Of a stretch of 51,197 nucleotides of DNA, positions 7,780 to 16,624 are shown piece by piece. Both the position numbers and the translations under genes were made by a program. Each line of letters opens with the position of its first letter. Positions within the stretch are counted from its first letter, which is position 1. The notes under the pieces are model-generated. The model was not told where the DNA came from. It saw nothing but the letters and a program-made list of their open reading frames with translations, and ran no database searches. The DNA lies in NCBI GenBank assembly GCA_012516935.1, contig JAAYVZ010000236.1:1-51197 (forward strand), in the 5' to 3' direction. This stretch comes from Holophagae bacterium (lineage in GTDB: Bacteria > Acidobacteriota > Thermoanaerobaculia > Thermoanaerobaculales > Thermoanaerobaculaceae).

Positions 7780-8547
7780 GTGGTTGGTGAGGCGCGGCAC
7801 ATCTTCGTTGGCGATTTGGCCGAGACTCCGTTACCGGAGATCTTGGCGACGATCCATCGGTATCGGGTGCCGGGGATGGTCGAGACGCAGCTCGGGGACT
7901 GCACGAAACGAGTCTCGATTCTCAACGGTGACATCATCTTCGCCTCATCCACCAACCGTGGCGAGTCGCTCGGCGACATGCTGCTGGCGGCTGGACGGAT
8001 CACCATGGAGCAGTACCGGGCATCGGCGCTCATGCTCCTGGACAACCCGCGCAAGCGGCACGGCCAGATTCTGGTTCAGATGGGCGTGCTGACCGAGGCC
8101 GAGATGCGCACCGCAGTGCTCGAGCAGGTGCAGCGTATCGTCTGGAGCCTGTTCGGGCTCTCCGAGGGCCTGGTAACGTTCACGCTCGGCGCGGATCGCG
8201 TCGATGAGGTCTACAAGCTCCGTATCCCGACGCCGCGTGCGATCCTCCACGGCTGCAAGACGGTGCCCGACGCCAAGCGGCTGATCAGCCGGCTCGGCGG
8301 CAAGAGCACGGTCTTCTCGAGGGTCGCCATGCCGGAGCATCTGGAGGGCATCCAGCTCGAGGGGAGCGAGGAGGAGCTGCTCGCCCTCATGGACGGCCGC
8401 CGGACGCTGTTCGAGCTGTGCGAGAACGGCCCCCTGAGCGCCGGTCTCAACGCCAGGATCATTTATGCCCTCCACTGCCTCGGGCTGATCCGCAAGGAAA
8501 AGGACTCGAGCTCCGGCATCAAGGTGCAGGTGCCTTCGGGGGGCTGA
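7780..8547 (+). CDS. DUF4388 (PATAN-like) protein
   Basis: 255 residues from GTG 7780. Longer in-frame starts would run through selC and are rejected. The N-terminal section (about 8-110) has the DUF4388 pattern, with FVGDLAETPLPEILATI followed by a strand pair and GESLGDMLLAAGRIT, then a segment like those found in regulators of surface motility and signalling. Residues about 170-240 resemble a winged-helix-like tail (LEGSEEELLALMDGRRTL). Such proteins are common in Myxococcota, Acidobacteriota and related groups, where they occur with two-component and pilus regulation. No enzymatic motif is seen. The nearby pil genes are suggestive context only. Confidence 0.7.
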   Translation: MVGEARHIFVGDLAETPLPEILATIHRYRVPGMVETQLGDCTKRVSILNGDIIFASSTNRGESLGDMLLAAGRITMEQYRASALMLLDNPRKRHGQILVQMGVLTEAEMRTAVLEQVQRIVWSLFGLSEGLVTFTLGADRVDEVYKLRIPTPRAILHGCKTVPDAKRLISRLGGKSTVFSRVAMPEHLEGIQLEGSEEELLALMDGRRTLFELCENGPLSAGLNARIIYALHCLGLIRKEKDSSSGIKVQVPSGG

Positions 8548-8596
8548 TCCCGCAGTCATCAGTGAAGGTCCACGACGTCCCAGGCGGAGGGTGATC

Positions 8597-8881
8597 ATGC
8601 CGTTGTACGAGTATCGGTGTTCGAGCTGTGGTGAGGTGGTCGAGATCCTGCAACGATCGGGGGATGCGCCGCCTGCGGAGTGCGTTCGCTGCGGTGGCGC
8701 GATGCTCAAGATCGTCTCGGCTCCCGCGATCCAGTTCAAGGGCAGTGGCTGGTATGTCACCGATTATGCCCGGGCCGGCAAGACGGACAAGGAAGCCCCA
8801 TCTGCAACACCCAGCGAGGCCAGCACGCCCGCAACGGAGAGCAAGCCGTCCCCATCCCCGCCCTCGAAGTCATCCTCGTGA
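8597..8881 (+). CDS. FmdB/CxxC-type zinc-ribbon protein
   Basis: 94 residues from ATG 8597, chosen over GTG 8591 because GGCGGAGG (8583-8590) is well spaced and the family starts MPLYEYRC. Two CxxC pairs (YRCSSCGE and CVRCGG) form a zinc ribbon over the first 40 residues. A conserved FKGSGWYVTDY segment follows and then a low-complexity Ser/Pro/Thr tail. This is the FmdB putative regulatory family. Members are small, widespread and of uncertain function. No operon partner is evident; the next gene is on the other strand. Confidence 0.85.
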   Translation: MPLYEYRCSSCGEVVEILQRSGDAPPAECVRCGGAMLKIVSAPAIQFKGSGWYVTDYARAGKTDKEAPSATPSEASTPATESKPSPSPPSKSSS

Positions 8882-9008
8882 CCGGCTGCTCGGGCTCCAT
8901 GCCAGCCGCCGGGCCGGTGCCCCCACCCGGGCGGCGGGAAGCCAGCCCCAACCGCCTCGTGATACGGTGTTCCAGGGGGTTCCGCCCGGTGCGAGACCAG
9001 GCCGCCGG

Positions 9009-9461
9009 TTACCTGGTTGGGGTTGGGGGCGGCAGAGGGTAGCCCGGTACCGACGAGAAGCGCAAAACGGTGCCCGCCTTGATGCCGTGCCGGGTGGCCG
9101 AGCCGGCCACCATTTCCAACACCGCCCGCCCTTTGGTGGTCGGTGCGTAGCTCGGGCAGGGATCGAGCCGGCACGGTGGCACGTTGGCTCGCACCTCCAC
9201 CACCTTGCCGGCCGCATCGAGCCAGATGAGGTCGAGGCTCACCATCGTGTCCTTCATCCAGAACGGCCATATGCCATCCTCGGCGAAGACGAACAGCATG
9301 CCGGTTTCCGGCGGTACGACGTCGCGGAACATGAGCCCGAGGGCCCGCTCCTGATCGGTGACGGCGAGCTCGAGCGTGATCGCCGCACCGTCGGGGAGAA
9401 TGCACCCAGGTGGGGGAGGCGGGGCTAGGCATAGGAGCAGGGCAAGGAGCGAGGAGGTCAC
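9009..9461 (-). CDS. DUF192 secreted protein
   Basis: 150 residues from GTG 9461. A short hydrophobic leader (residues 1-17, SSLLALLLCLAP) suggests export. The body matches DUF192, with the ALGLMFRD motif, GMLFVF, the WPFWMKDTMVSLDLIWLD block and a GKAVLE-like GRAVLEM near the end. The function of the family is not established. The start lies 4 nt after the pilR stop, with a GGAGGA-like site inside the end of pilR, so it is probably co-transcribed as the last gene of the pilBTCSR operon. Confidence 0.85.
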   Translation of the reverse strand: MTSSLLALLLCLAPPPPPGCILPDGAAITLELAVTDQERALGLMFRDVVPPETGMLFVFAEDGIWPFWMKDTMVSLDLIWLDAAGKVVEVRANVPPCRLDPCPSYAPTTKGRAVLEMVAGSATRHGIKAGTVLRFSSVPGYPLPPPTPTR

Positions 9462-9464
9462 GTG

Positions 9465-10811
9465 TCAGTCCTCCGTTGTCAGCCTGAGCTTCTCGGCGTG
9501 GTAGCGAAAGGCGCGATAGCTCATGTGGAGAAGCCGGGCGGCGTCCTTCTGGATGCCTCCGCAGCGCTCGAGTGCCTGACGCATGAGCTCGCGGCGTATG
9601 GTGTCGAGATGCGCTTCGAGATCGAGGCCCTCGGCCGGGAGGTGCATGCCGAGCGAGCGGGTGCCGCGGTCCCCGGCGCCGGTGAGCAGCGCCGCCGGCA
9701 ACGAACCCACGGTGATCAGAGACGACGGCTCCATGGCCGTGGCCTGCTCGATGACGTTCTCGAGCTCGCGGACGTTGCCGGGCCAGGGGTGCGCTTGAAG
9801 GACGAGCATGACGTCCTTCTGGAGCTCCTTCTTCTCGATCCCGAGGCGGCGCGCGGCGCGATCGAGGAACACACGGGCCAAGACGGGAATATCTTCCGTT
9901 CGTTCGCGCAGCGACGGAAGGGCAACGGAAAGGACGTTGATCCGGAAAAAAAGGTCCTCACGGAAACGTCCGTTTTCGATGAGACTGCGTAAGTCGGCGT
10001 TGGTGGCGGCCATGACGCGCACGTCGCAGGTGATCTCACGGTTCCCGCCGACCGGGCGGATCTTCCGGTCCTGGAGGGCCCGTAGCAGCTTGACCTGGAG
10101 GGGGAGCGGCAGCTCGCCGATCTCGTCGAGGAACAAGGTGCCCCCGTTTGCTTCCTCGAACAGGCCTCGCTTGTCGCGCACCGCTCCGGTAAACGACCCA
10201 CGGACGTGGCCGAAGAGCTCACTCTCCAGCAAGCCTTCGGGGAGCGCGCCGCAGTTGACGGCGAGAAACGGTCCCGCAGCCCGCGGAGAGGCGGCGTGGA
10301 TTGTCTTCGCCAGCAGCTCCTTGCCGGTACCCGATTCGCCGGTAATCAGCACCGTGGCGTCACTGCGGGCGATCTGGGCGACGCGATCCTTGATCGGGCG
10401 CATGGCCGAGGACACCCCGACCAGGTCATCCCCGACGCTGGCCTCCGTGAGCGCCACCGGGCGGTGCAACCGCTTGGCCACGACCTTCTTGAGCTGCTCG
10501 ATGTCGAACGGCTTGGACAGGTACTCGACCGCGCCCTGGCGGACTGCGGAGAGCAGCGTCGCCGGCGTGGTATGGGCGGTGATCATGGCGAAGCTCGTGG
10601 TAGCTCCGTGAGCCCGGAGGAGATCCAGCCCACTCCCGTCGGGCAGGAGGATGTCGCAAATGACGAGGTCGAAGTGCTCGCGTGCCAAGGCTGCAGAGGC
10701 ACTGCTCAGGTCAGCGGCCTCGCGCACCACGAAGCCCTCGTCCTCGAGGACGATGCGGATCACTTCCCGCAAGTTCGGCTCGTCGTCAACGACCAGCACC
10801 CGACCGCTCAT
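9465..10811 (-). CDS. pilR: Sigma-54-dependent response regulator PilR
   Basis: 448 residues: receiver domain (1-115, with phospho-acceptor Asp in LVICDILLPDG near 53), AAA+ sigma-54 activation domain (about 130-370, with Walker A GESGTGKE, the sigma-54 contact loop GSFTGA, and Walker B FLDEIGE), and a Fis-type helix-turn-helix at the C-terminus (RCGGIQKDAARLLHMSYRAF). The ATG overlaps the pilS stop (ATGA). In known systems PilS/PilR switch on the major pilin gene from a sigma-54 promoter. The pilin gene is not in this window. The PilR name rests on the operon with pilB, pilT, pilC and pilS; the domain layout alone would only give an NtrC-family regulator. Confidence 0.9.
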   Translation of the reverse strand: MSGRVLVVDDEPNLREVIRIVLEDEGFVVREAADLSSASAALAREHFDLVICDILLPDGSGLDLLRAHGATTSFAMITAHTTPATLLSAVRQGAVEYLSKPFDIEQLKKVVAKRLHRPVALTEASVGDDLVGVSSAMRPIKDRVAQIARSDATVLITGESGTGKELLAKTIHAASPRAAGPFLAVNCGALPEGLLESELFGHVRGSFTGAVRDKRGLFEEANGGTLFLDEIGELPLPLQVKLLRALQDRKIRPVGGNREITCDVRVMAATNADLRSLIENGRFREDLFFRINVLSVALPSLRERTEDIPVLARVFLDRAARRLGIEKKELQKDVMLVLQAHPWPGNVRELENVIEQATAMEPSSLITVGSLPAALLTGAGDRGTRSLGMHLPAEGLDLEAHLDTIRRELMRQALERCGGIQKDAARLLHMSYRAFRYHAEKLRLTTED

Positions 10812-12478
10812 GGCAAGCCCAGCGGGAAGCGCAGAGTGAAGGTCGAACCCTGGTCAGGAACGCTCTCGACCGTGATGTCGCCGCGGTGATCGCTGACGAT
10901 CGAGTACACAACGGCCAAGCCGAGCCCTGTCCCACCCTGCCGGAACGCTTTGAAGGGTTGGAAGATCTCGTCGATCTGCGGGGTCGTCATGCCGATGCCC
11001 TCATCGCTCCAGCGGATGACGTACTCGCCGTCCTCGGGAGCAGCGACGACCCGCATCGTACCACCGTGGGGCATGGCCTGAATGGCGTTGCGGGCGAGGT
11101 TGAAAAACGCTTGTCGTAACTGCCTCTCGTCGGCCGTGACGGGCTCTGGGTGGGACCGGATGTCGAGGTCGAGGTGGTGCGCGGGCGTGACCTCTGCGGA
11201 GTTGGCAAACAGGGCGAGGGTGTCGGCCAGGATCGATCCAATCTGACAGGGGCCGGGGTGGGGTTCCGGTGGCCGGGCGTAGGCGAGGAACGCCTCGATC
11301 GTGGAGGACAGGCGGCGCGACTCCTCGACGATGATGCGCGACAAACGCCGCTCGCTCTCGCGGAGCCCCGGGACCTTGCCGAGGACCTGCGCCGATCCCG
11401 AGATCGAGGCGAGGGGGTTGCGGATCTCGTGGGCGATGCCGGCGGCCATCTGACCGACCGCCACCATGCGTTCGCGCAGGCTTTCCCGGCGTGCGGACTC
11501 TCTGACCTCGGTCAGATCGCGGAAGTGGATCACGAAGCCCACGAGGTTGCCTTCGGCGGTGCGCAGCGGCGTGACCGTGCACCCCACAGGTACGCGACGA
11601 CCGACCTCGGTCCCCTCCAGCTTGACTGGGCCGGTCACCGCGACCCGCTTCAGGACGTCCACCCACGAGACGTTCTCGAGCGCGAGAAGCTGGCCGACCT
11701 GCTTTCCTTCTACGGCTTCGTCGCGGCCGAGGATCCGTGTCGCTGCGGGGTTACCCAGTACGATCTGTCCTTCGAGGTCCACCGCCAACACACCCGAGTC
11801 CACGGAGCGGACGATGTCGTCGGAGAGTGCGAGGAAGCGGGCACTGGCGGTGCGTTCGCCGAGCAACTGGCGCTCGGCCCGGTGAACCGAGTGGGCGAGA
11901 AACGAGGTGAGGATGGCAACAATGGCAAAGCCGATGCCGGTCACGACGAGCTGGAGCCCGAGGCTCGTGCGCCCGGCCAGCGAGGCTTGCGAGCTGAAAG
12001 ACGGCGGCGCGACAAGATGAAAGGCGATCAGCTCAACGAGCCCGGCATACGCGATGAACGCCGCACCTGCCGTGGTCAGGGCGCCGCGCAACCCGAACAG
12101 GTGGGCGCCGACAGCGACCGGGATCATGAAGAGGAAGGAAAACGGCGAGCTGGGCCCGCCGGTCATATAGATCAGTGCCGTGACCACCGCCAGGTCCCCG
12201 ACGAGCTGGAGGCCGCCGAAAAGCCCAGGAGGAATGCGCAGCAGCAGCAGAACGATCCAAACCAGCGACAGCAGGTAGGCGAGCCCGGCGACCCGGATGA
12301 GCGGGGCGATGGGGAGGATGTCCTCGCTCGACACCTGCACCAGCAAAGCCCCGACAAAAAGCCCCGATACGGCCAACAGCCGCAAGCCGACCAGCCATTT
12401 GACGGCACGCGCCAGGCCCGGAATGGGCGACTCCGGGCCGGCCGGCGGGTCGGCCCGGAGGGCAAGAGGGACGCTCAT
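10808..12478 (-). CDS. pilS: Membrane histidine kinase PilS
   Basis: 556 residues from ATG 12478. Longer in-frame starts lie within pilC and are rejected because ATG 12478 overlaps the pilC stop as ATGA. The N-terminus has about six hydrophobic segments (residues 25-195). A PAS domain follows (about 215-330, LSDDIVRSVDSGVLAVD), then a HisKA dimerisation box with phospho-His in AAGIAHEIRNPLASI (near 365), and an HATPase_c domain with the N box NLARNAIQAM and glycine boxes DEGIGM and GTGLGLAVVYSIV. It is the sensor for the PilR regulator encoded next with a 4-bp overlap. The signal sensed is not deducible; in Pseudomonas, PilS responds to pilin in the membrane. Confidence 0.9.
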   Translation of the reverse strand: MSVPLALRADPPAGPESPIPGLARAVKWLVGLRLLAVSGLFVGALLVQVSSEDILPIAPLIRVAGLAYLLSLVWIVLLLLRIPPGLFGGLQLVGDLAVVTALIYMTGGPSSPFSFLFMIPVAVGAHLFGLRGALTTAGAAFIAYAGLVELIAFHLVAPPSFSSQASLAGRTSLGLQLVVTGIGFAIVAILTSFLAHSVHRAERQLLGERTASARFLALSDDIVRSVDSGVLAVDLEGQIVLGNPAATRILGRDEAVEGKQVGQLLALENVSWVDVLKRVAVTGPVKLEGTEVGRRVPVGCTVTPLRTAEGNLVGFVIHFRDLTEVRESARRESLRERMVAVGQMAAGIAHEIRNPLASISGSAQVLGKVPGLRESERRLSRIIVEESRRLSSTIEAFLAYARPPEPHPGPCQIGSILADTLALFANSAEVTPAHHLDLDIRSHPEPVTADERQLRQAFFNLARNAIQAMPHGGTMRVVAAPEDGEYVIRWSDEGIGMTTPQIDEIFQPFKAFRQGGTGLGLAVVYSIVSDHRGDITVESVPDQGSTFTLRFPLGLP

Positions 12479-13677
12479 CCGATCTTCGAGATGAGATCGA
12501 ACATCGGCAGATACATGGCGATCACGATACCGCCGATGACGACGCCGAGGAAAAAGATCATGACCGGCTCGATGAGCTTCATCATGCCCGCCACCGCTGT
12601 ATCGACCTCGTCCTCGTAGAACTCGGCGATCTTGGACAGCATGGTATCCATGGCGCCGGTCGCCTCGCCGACGCCGATCATTTGCACCACCATCGGCGGG
12701 AACTGGTTGGTGGCTTTGAGAGGCTCGGCAAGGGCTTTGCCCTCTTCCACCTGCTTGCGGACCTCGAGAATGGCGCGCTCGATGACCGCGTTGCCGGAGG
12801 TTCTGGCGGTGATCTCGAGCGATTCGAGGACTGGCACACCGGCGGAAAGCAGTGTGCCGAGTGTGCGGCAGAAGCGCGCGACGGCGATCTTCCGCAGCAC
12901 CATGCCGAGGACGGGTGCCTTGAGCATCAGGTTGTCGATGACGAGCTTGCCCTGAGGGGTCTTGTAGTACTGGCGGACGGCGACGATGCCGGCGACAACC
13001 AGGATCGCGATGAGCCACCAGAAACGGCCGACGAAGTTCGAGAGCTCCACGACCACTCGGGTCGGAAGTGGGAGGCTGGCGCCGAGGCTCTCGAAAAGCG
13101 AGGCGAACACCGGGATGACTTTCCAGAGAATCACGTAGACGACGAGGATGGCGATCGCGATGACCGTCACCGGGTAGATCATCGCCGACTTGACTTGGGC
13201 TTTGAGGCGGGCGGCCTTCTCGATGTAGGTCGCCAAACGCTGCAAGATGGTGTCGAGGATACCGCCAGCCTCACCAGCCGCCACCATGTTGACGTACAGA
13301 TCCGAGAACGCCTGCGGGTGTTTCTTGAGGGCGTTGGCGAGCGACGACCCGGTCTCGACGTCCTCGCGGACCTGCAGGATGATGTGCTGGAAAGCCTTGT
13401 TTTCCTGCTGCTCGCCCAGGATCTGCAGGCACTGGACGAGCGGTAGACCGGCGTCGATCATGACCGAGAACTGCCGGGTGAAAACGGCCAAGGCCTTGTC
13501 GGAGACGCCACCGCGAACCTTCGGGAGCGCGATCTCCTTGCCTTTCTCCTTGACCGTGATCGGCACCACCTGCTGGCGTCGCAAGACCGCGAGGGCGGCG
13601 TCCTTGGTATCCGCTACGAGCACGCCGCTCTGTGGCCGGCCGGCGCGATCTCGCCCCTTCCATTCAAAGCTGGGCAT
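12475..13677 (-). CDS. pilC: Type IV pilus inner-membrane platform protein PilC
   Basis: 400 residues with two GspF/PilC domains (about 65-190 and 270-390) and three membrane helices (around 170-195, 215-240 and 370-395). The N-terminal WKGRDRAGR segment and the QFSVMIDAGLPLVQ and LLSAGVPVLESL motifs are typical. PilC forms the rotor-like platform on which PilB and PilT act during pilus extension and retraction. The gene follows pilT after 3 nt and overlaps pilS. Confidence 0.95.
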   Translation of the reverse strand: MPSFEWKGRDRAGRPQSGVLVADTKDAALAVLRRQQVVPITVKEKGKEIALPKVRGGVSDKALAVFTRQFSVMIDAGLPLVQCLQILGEQQENKAFQHIILQVREDVETGSSLANALKKHPQAFSDLYVNMVAAGEAGGILDTILQRLATYIEKAARLKAQVKSAMIYPVTVIAIAILVVYVILWKVIPVFASLFESLGASLPLPTRVVVELSNFVGRFWWLIAILVVAGIVAVRQYYKTPQGKLVIDNLMLKAPVLGMVLRKIAVARFCRTLGTLLSAGVPVLESLEITARTSGNAVIERAILEVRKQVEEGKALAEPLKATNQFPPMVVQMIGVGEATGAMDTMLSKIAEFYEDEVDTAVAGMMKLIEPVMIFFLGVVIGGIVIAMYLPMFDLISKIG

Positions 13678-13680
13678 ACG

Positions 13681-14796
13681 CTAGCTCCTCCCAGGCACGC
13701 GGGGCGGCGGAAGCTGCTGCACGACGCCGGTGCCACGGTTGATCATGTCCTGCAGCTCCTCTTGGTTGGAGCTGTAGGACAGGGCGGTCTGCAGGGTGAT
13801 CAGCTTGCGCTGGTACAGCGTGGCCAGCGATTGGTTGAAGGTCTGCATCCCGTGCTTGAGCTGACCCGTCTGCATCATCGAGTAAATCTGGTGAACCTTG
13901 TCCTCTCGGATCAGGTTACGCACCGCGGCGTTGGGAATCAAGACCTCGCACGCCAGCACCCGTCCGTGGCCCCCGGTCCTGGGGAGCAACGACTGGCAGA
14001 TGATCCCCTCGAGGACGAACGAGAGCTGGGTACGGATCTGCGACTGCTGGTGCTCGGGGAACACGTCGATGATGCGGTTGATCGTTTGCGGTGCCGAGTT
14101 GGTGTGGAGCGTCGCGAACGTCAGGTGACCCGTCTCGGCGATCCGCAGCGCCGACTCCACCGTCTCGAGGTCGCGCATCTCGCCGATGAGCACGACGTCG
14201 GGGTCCTCGCGCAGCACGGAACGCAGGGCGTTGCCGTACGACTGGGTGTCCGAGTGGAGCTCCCGTTGGTTCACCATCGCCTTCTGATGGGTGTGCAGGT
14301 ACTCGATCGGGTCCTCGATGGTGATGATGTGGAGCGGCTTCTCGCGGTTGACCTTATCGATCATGGCCGCGAGCGAGGTGGACTTTCCCGAGCCGGTGGG
14401 CCCGGTGACGAGCACCAGCCCGCGCGGCTTCTCGCACAGCGACTCCACGACCTGGGGCAGCCCGAGCTCCTTGAAACCCAGGATCTCATATGGGATCCGG
14501 CGGAAGGCTGCGGCCAGCGCGCCGCGCTGAAAGAACACGTTGGCCCGGAAACGCGCCAGGCCTTTGATGCCAAACGAGAGGTCGAGCTCGAGCGTTTCCT
14601 CGAGCCGGTGTTTTTGCGCGTCAGTCAGCACCGAGTAGGCGAGCCGCTTGGTCTCGGAAGCCGTGAGCGGCGGGCTGGATAGTCGTTCGAGCAGCCCGTG
14701 CACCCGGATGATGGGGGGGGAGTTGGTCGTGATGTGGAGGTCGGTGGCTCCGGAGTCCACCATTTTCTTGAGGAGCTCGTGCAGCGTAACGGCCAT
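13681..14796 (-). CDS. pilT: Pilus retraction ATPase PilT
   Basis: 371 residues. Walker A GPTGSGKST lies near 133-141, the Asp box IEDPIEYLH near 170, Walker B VVLIGEMRD near 205, and the His box TFATLHTNS near 228. A retraction-type AVRNLIRE motif (AIRNLIRE in the canonical form) is also present, which separates PilT from extension ATPases. It powers pilus disassembly and twitching. It lies between pilB (10 nt) and pilC (3 nt). A run of eight G on the plus strand (14713-14720) falls in the codons for residues 26-28 and could be slippage-prone. Confidence 0.96.
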   Translation of the reverse strand: MAVTLHELLKKMVDSGATDLHITTNSPPIIRVHGLLERLSSPPLTASETKRLAYSVLTDAQKHRLEETLELDLSFGIKGLARFRANVFFQRGALAAAFRRIPYEILGFKELGLPQVVESLCEKPRGLVLVTGPTGSGKSTSLAAMIDKVNREKPLHIITIEDPIEYLHTHQKAMVNQRELHSDTQSYGNALRSVLREDPDVVLIGEMRDLETVESALRIAETGHLTFATLHTNSAPQTINRIIDVFPEHQQSQIRTQLSFVLEGIICQSLLPRTGGHGRVLACEVLIPNAAVRNLIREDKVHQIYSMMQTGQLKHGMQTFNQSLATLYQRKLITLQTALSYSSNQEELQDMINRGTGVVQQLPPPRVPGRS

Positions 14797-14806
14797 GCTC
14801 GCCCCC

Positions 14807-16522
14807 TTACAGGACGGTCTCCCGGACGACCTCGTCGATGGTCGTGAGGCCCTCGCGGATTTTCTGCAGGCCCGACTCCCGGAGGGTGATCATCCCCTCC
14901 TCCCGAGCCTTGCGACGCAGCTCGATAGCGGTCGCCCCCGAGAGCACCAGCTCCCGGAGGTCATCGGTCATGGTCATGACCTCGATCAGGGCTGTGCGAC
15001 CCTTGTAACCGGTGTTGTTGCACTTGTCGCATCCCCTGCCCTTGTAGAGCTTGACGTCGTGAGCCTCCGACTCCGAGAAGCCCACCCCCAGCAGCGCCTG
15101 GATCGGCGTGTCGAGCTCCTCTTTGCAGTTCGGGCAGACGCGGCGGATGAGCCGCTGGGCTGCGATGCAGTTGACCGAGGTGGCGACAAGGAAGGGCTCG
15201 ATGCCCATGTTCATGAGGCGTGAGATGGTCGATGGGGCGTCGTTGGTGTGCAGGGTTGAGAGCACCAGGTGCCCCGTGAGCGCGGCCTTGATGGCGATTT
15301 CGGCCGTTTCGAAGTCGCGGATCTCCCCGACCAAAATGATGTTGGGGTCTTGGCGCAGGAACGAGCGGAGGGCGGCAGCGAAGTTGAGGCCGATAGCGTC
15401 CTTCATCTGTACCTGGTTGACGCCCGGCATCTGGAACTCGACCGGGTCCTCCGCCGTCATGATGTTGGTGTCGGGCGTGTTGACACGCTGCAGGGCGGAG
15501 TAGAGCGTGTTGGTCTTGCCCGAGCCGGTCGGCCCGGTGACCAGCACCATGCCGTAGGGCTTGAGGACGGCGTCCTCGAACGCCTTGAGCGACGGCTTCT
15601 CAAACCCCAGCTTGGTGAGATCGAGACGAAGGTTTTCCTTGTCGAGCAGCCGCATCACGACCTTCTCGCCGTGCACCGTCGGGATGCACGAGACGCGGTA
15701 GTCCAGCTCGCGGGTCCGACCCTCGACCTTGGCCTTGAGGCGGATGCGACCGTCCTGAGGCAGCCGCTTCTCGGCGATGTCGAGCTTCGCCAGCACCTTG
15801 ATGCGGGAGGTGATGGCGTCCTTGAGCTTGAACGGGGGGGTCATGACCTCGCGCAACAGCCCGTCGATGCGGTAGCGCACGCGGAAGGTCCTCTCGTACG
15901 GCTCGACGTGGATGTCCGAGGCGCCACGCTTGATGGCATCGGTCAGCATGATGTTGACCAGCCGCACCACCGGTGCTTCCTCGACCCCCTCGGCGAGGGT
16001 GGCGACGTCCACCTCCTCCTCTTCCTCCATGAGCTCGAGTGCCGCCTCGTCGACGCTGGTGAGATCCTCCATCACCTTCTTGAGCTCGACCTCGCGGGTG
16101 GAACCGAAGTGGCGGTCGATGGTCTCGCGGATCGCCTCCTCGGAGGCCACGACCGGCTCCACTCGGTAGCCGGTCATGAAGGTGATCTCGTCCATGGCGA
16201 AGATGTTGGTTGGGTCGGTCATGGCGAGAGTGAGGGTGGCACCGGTCTTGTTGACCGGGACGACGTTGTACTTGCGGGCCAAATCGACCGGAATGAGCCG
16301 CGCTACGTTGGAGTCGATCTCGAAGTGACGAAGGTTGATGGACGGGACACCGAACTGGTGCGACAAGCACTCGATGATGTCGTCCTCGGTGACGAACCCG
16401 AGGCGCTGCAGGATCTCCCCCAGCTTGCCTCCGGTGCTCTTCTGCTCGTCCAGCGCCTTCTGCAGTTGCTGCTGGTTGATCAACTGGGCTTTGAGGAGGA
16501 GCTCACCAAGCTTGAGGGCCAT
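14807..16522 (-). CDS. pilB: Pilus extension ATPase PilB
   Basis: 571 residues. The N-terminal MshEN-type domain (about 1-150) reads ALKLGELLLKAQLI. The GspE/PilB ATPase core has Walker A GPTGSGKTN near 328, Walker B IILVGEIRD, the His box STLHTND, and a tetracysteine zinc site CPNC...CDKC near 460-500. An acidic patch (EEEEE) lies near 190. It drives pilin polymerisation at PilC. It is the first gene of the pilBTCSR operon, with a -10-like TACAAT 36 nt upstream and a purine-rich RBS. Confidence 0.96.
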   Translation of the reverse strand: MALKLGELLLKAQLINQQQLQKALDEQKSTGGKLGEILQRLGFVTEDDIIECLSHQFGVPSINLRHFEIDSNVARLIPVDLARKYNVVPVNKTGATLTLAMTDPTNIFAMDEITFMTGYRVEPVVASEEAIRETIDRHFGSTREVELKKVMEDLTSVDEAALELMEEEEEVDVATLAEGVEEAPVVRLVNIMLTDAIKRGASDIHVEPYERTFRVRYRIDGLLREVMTPPFKLKDAITSRIKVLAKLDIAEKRLPQDGRIRLKAKVEGRTRELDYRVSCIPTVHGEKVVMRLLDKENLRLDLTKLGFEKPSLKAFEDAVLKPYGMVLVTGPTGSGKTNTLYSALQRVNTPDTNIMTAEDPVEFQMPGVNQVQMKDAIGLNFAAALRSFLRQDPNIILVGEIRDFETAEIAIKAALTGHLVLSTLHTNDAPSTISRLMNMGIEPFLVATSVNCIAAQRLIRRVCPNCKEELDTPIQALLGVGFSESEAHDVKLYKGRGCDKCNNTGYKGRTALIEVMTMTDDLRELVLSGATAIELRRKAREEGMITLRESGLQKIREGLTTIDEVVRETVL

Positions 16523-16624
16523 ACCCTTCCCTTCCGTTACGCATCGGTCCGCGCGCTGATTGTATCACTATCCATCACCGCCCGTAGAGCCTCGGAGGTG
16601 ACTGCAGGCACATCCGGTTGCACC
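16523..16624. promoter_or_regulatory. pilB upstream region with an extended -10 promoter candidate
   Basis: 102 bp. On the minus strand TGATACAAT (-10 hexamer 16564-16559) is an extended -10 element. It is followed by a 36-nt leader with a GGAAGGGAAGGG purine tract just before the pilB ATG. A -35 is not evident. The end of the GT9 gene lies at the right edge. Confidence 0.45.

Noticed and set aside
8882-9008. UGA read-through of the FmdB gene as a selenoprotein
   Set aside because: The sequence after the TGA gives no family-like continuation and no Sec-type motif.
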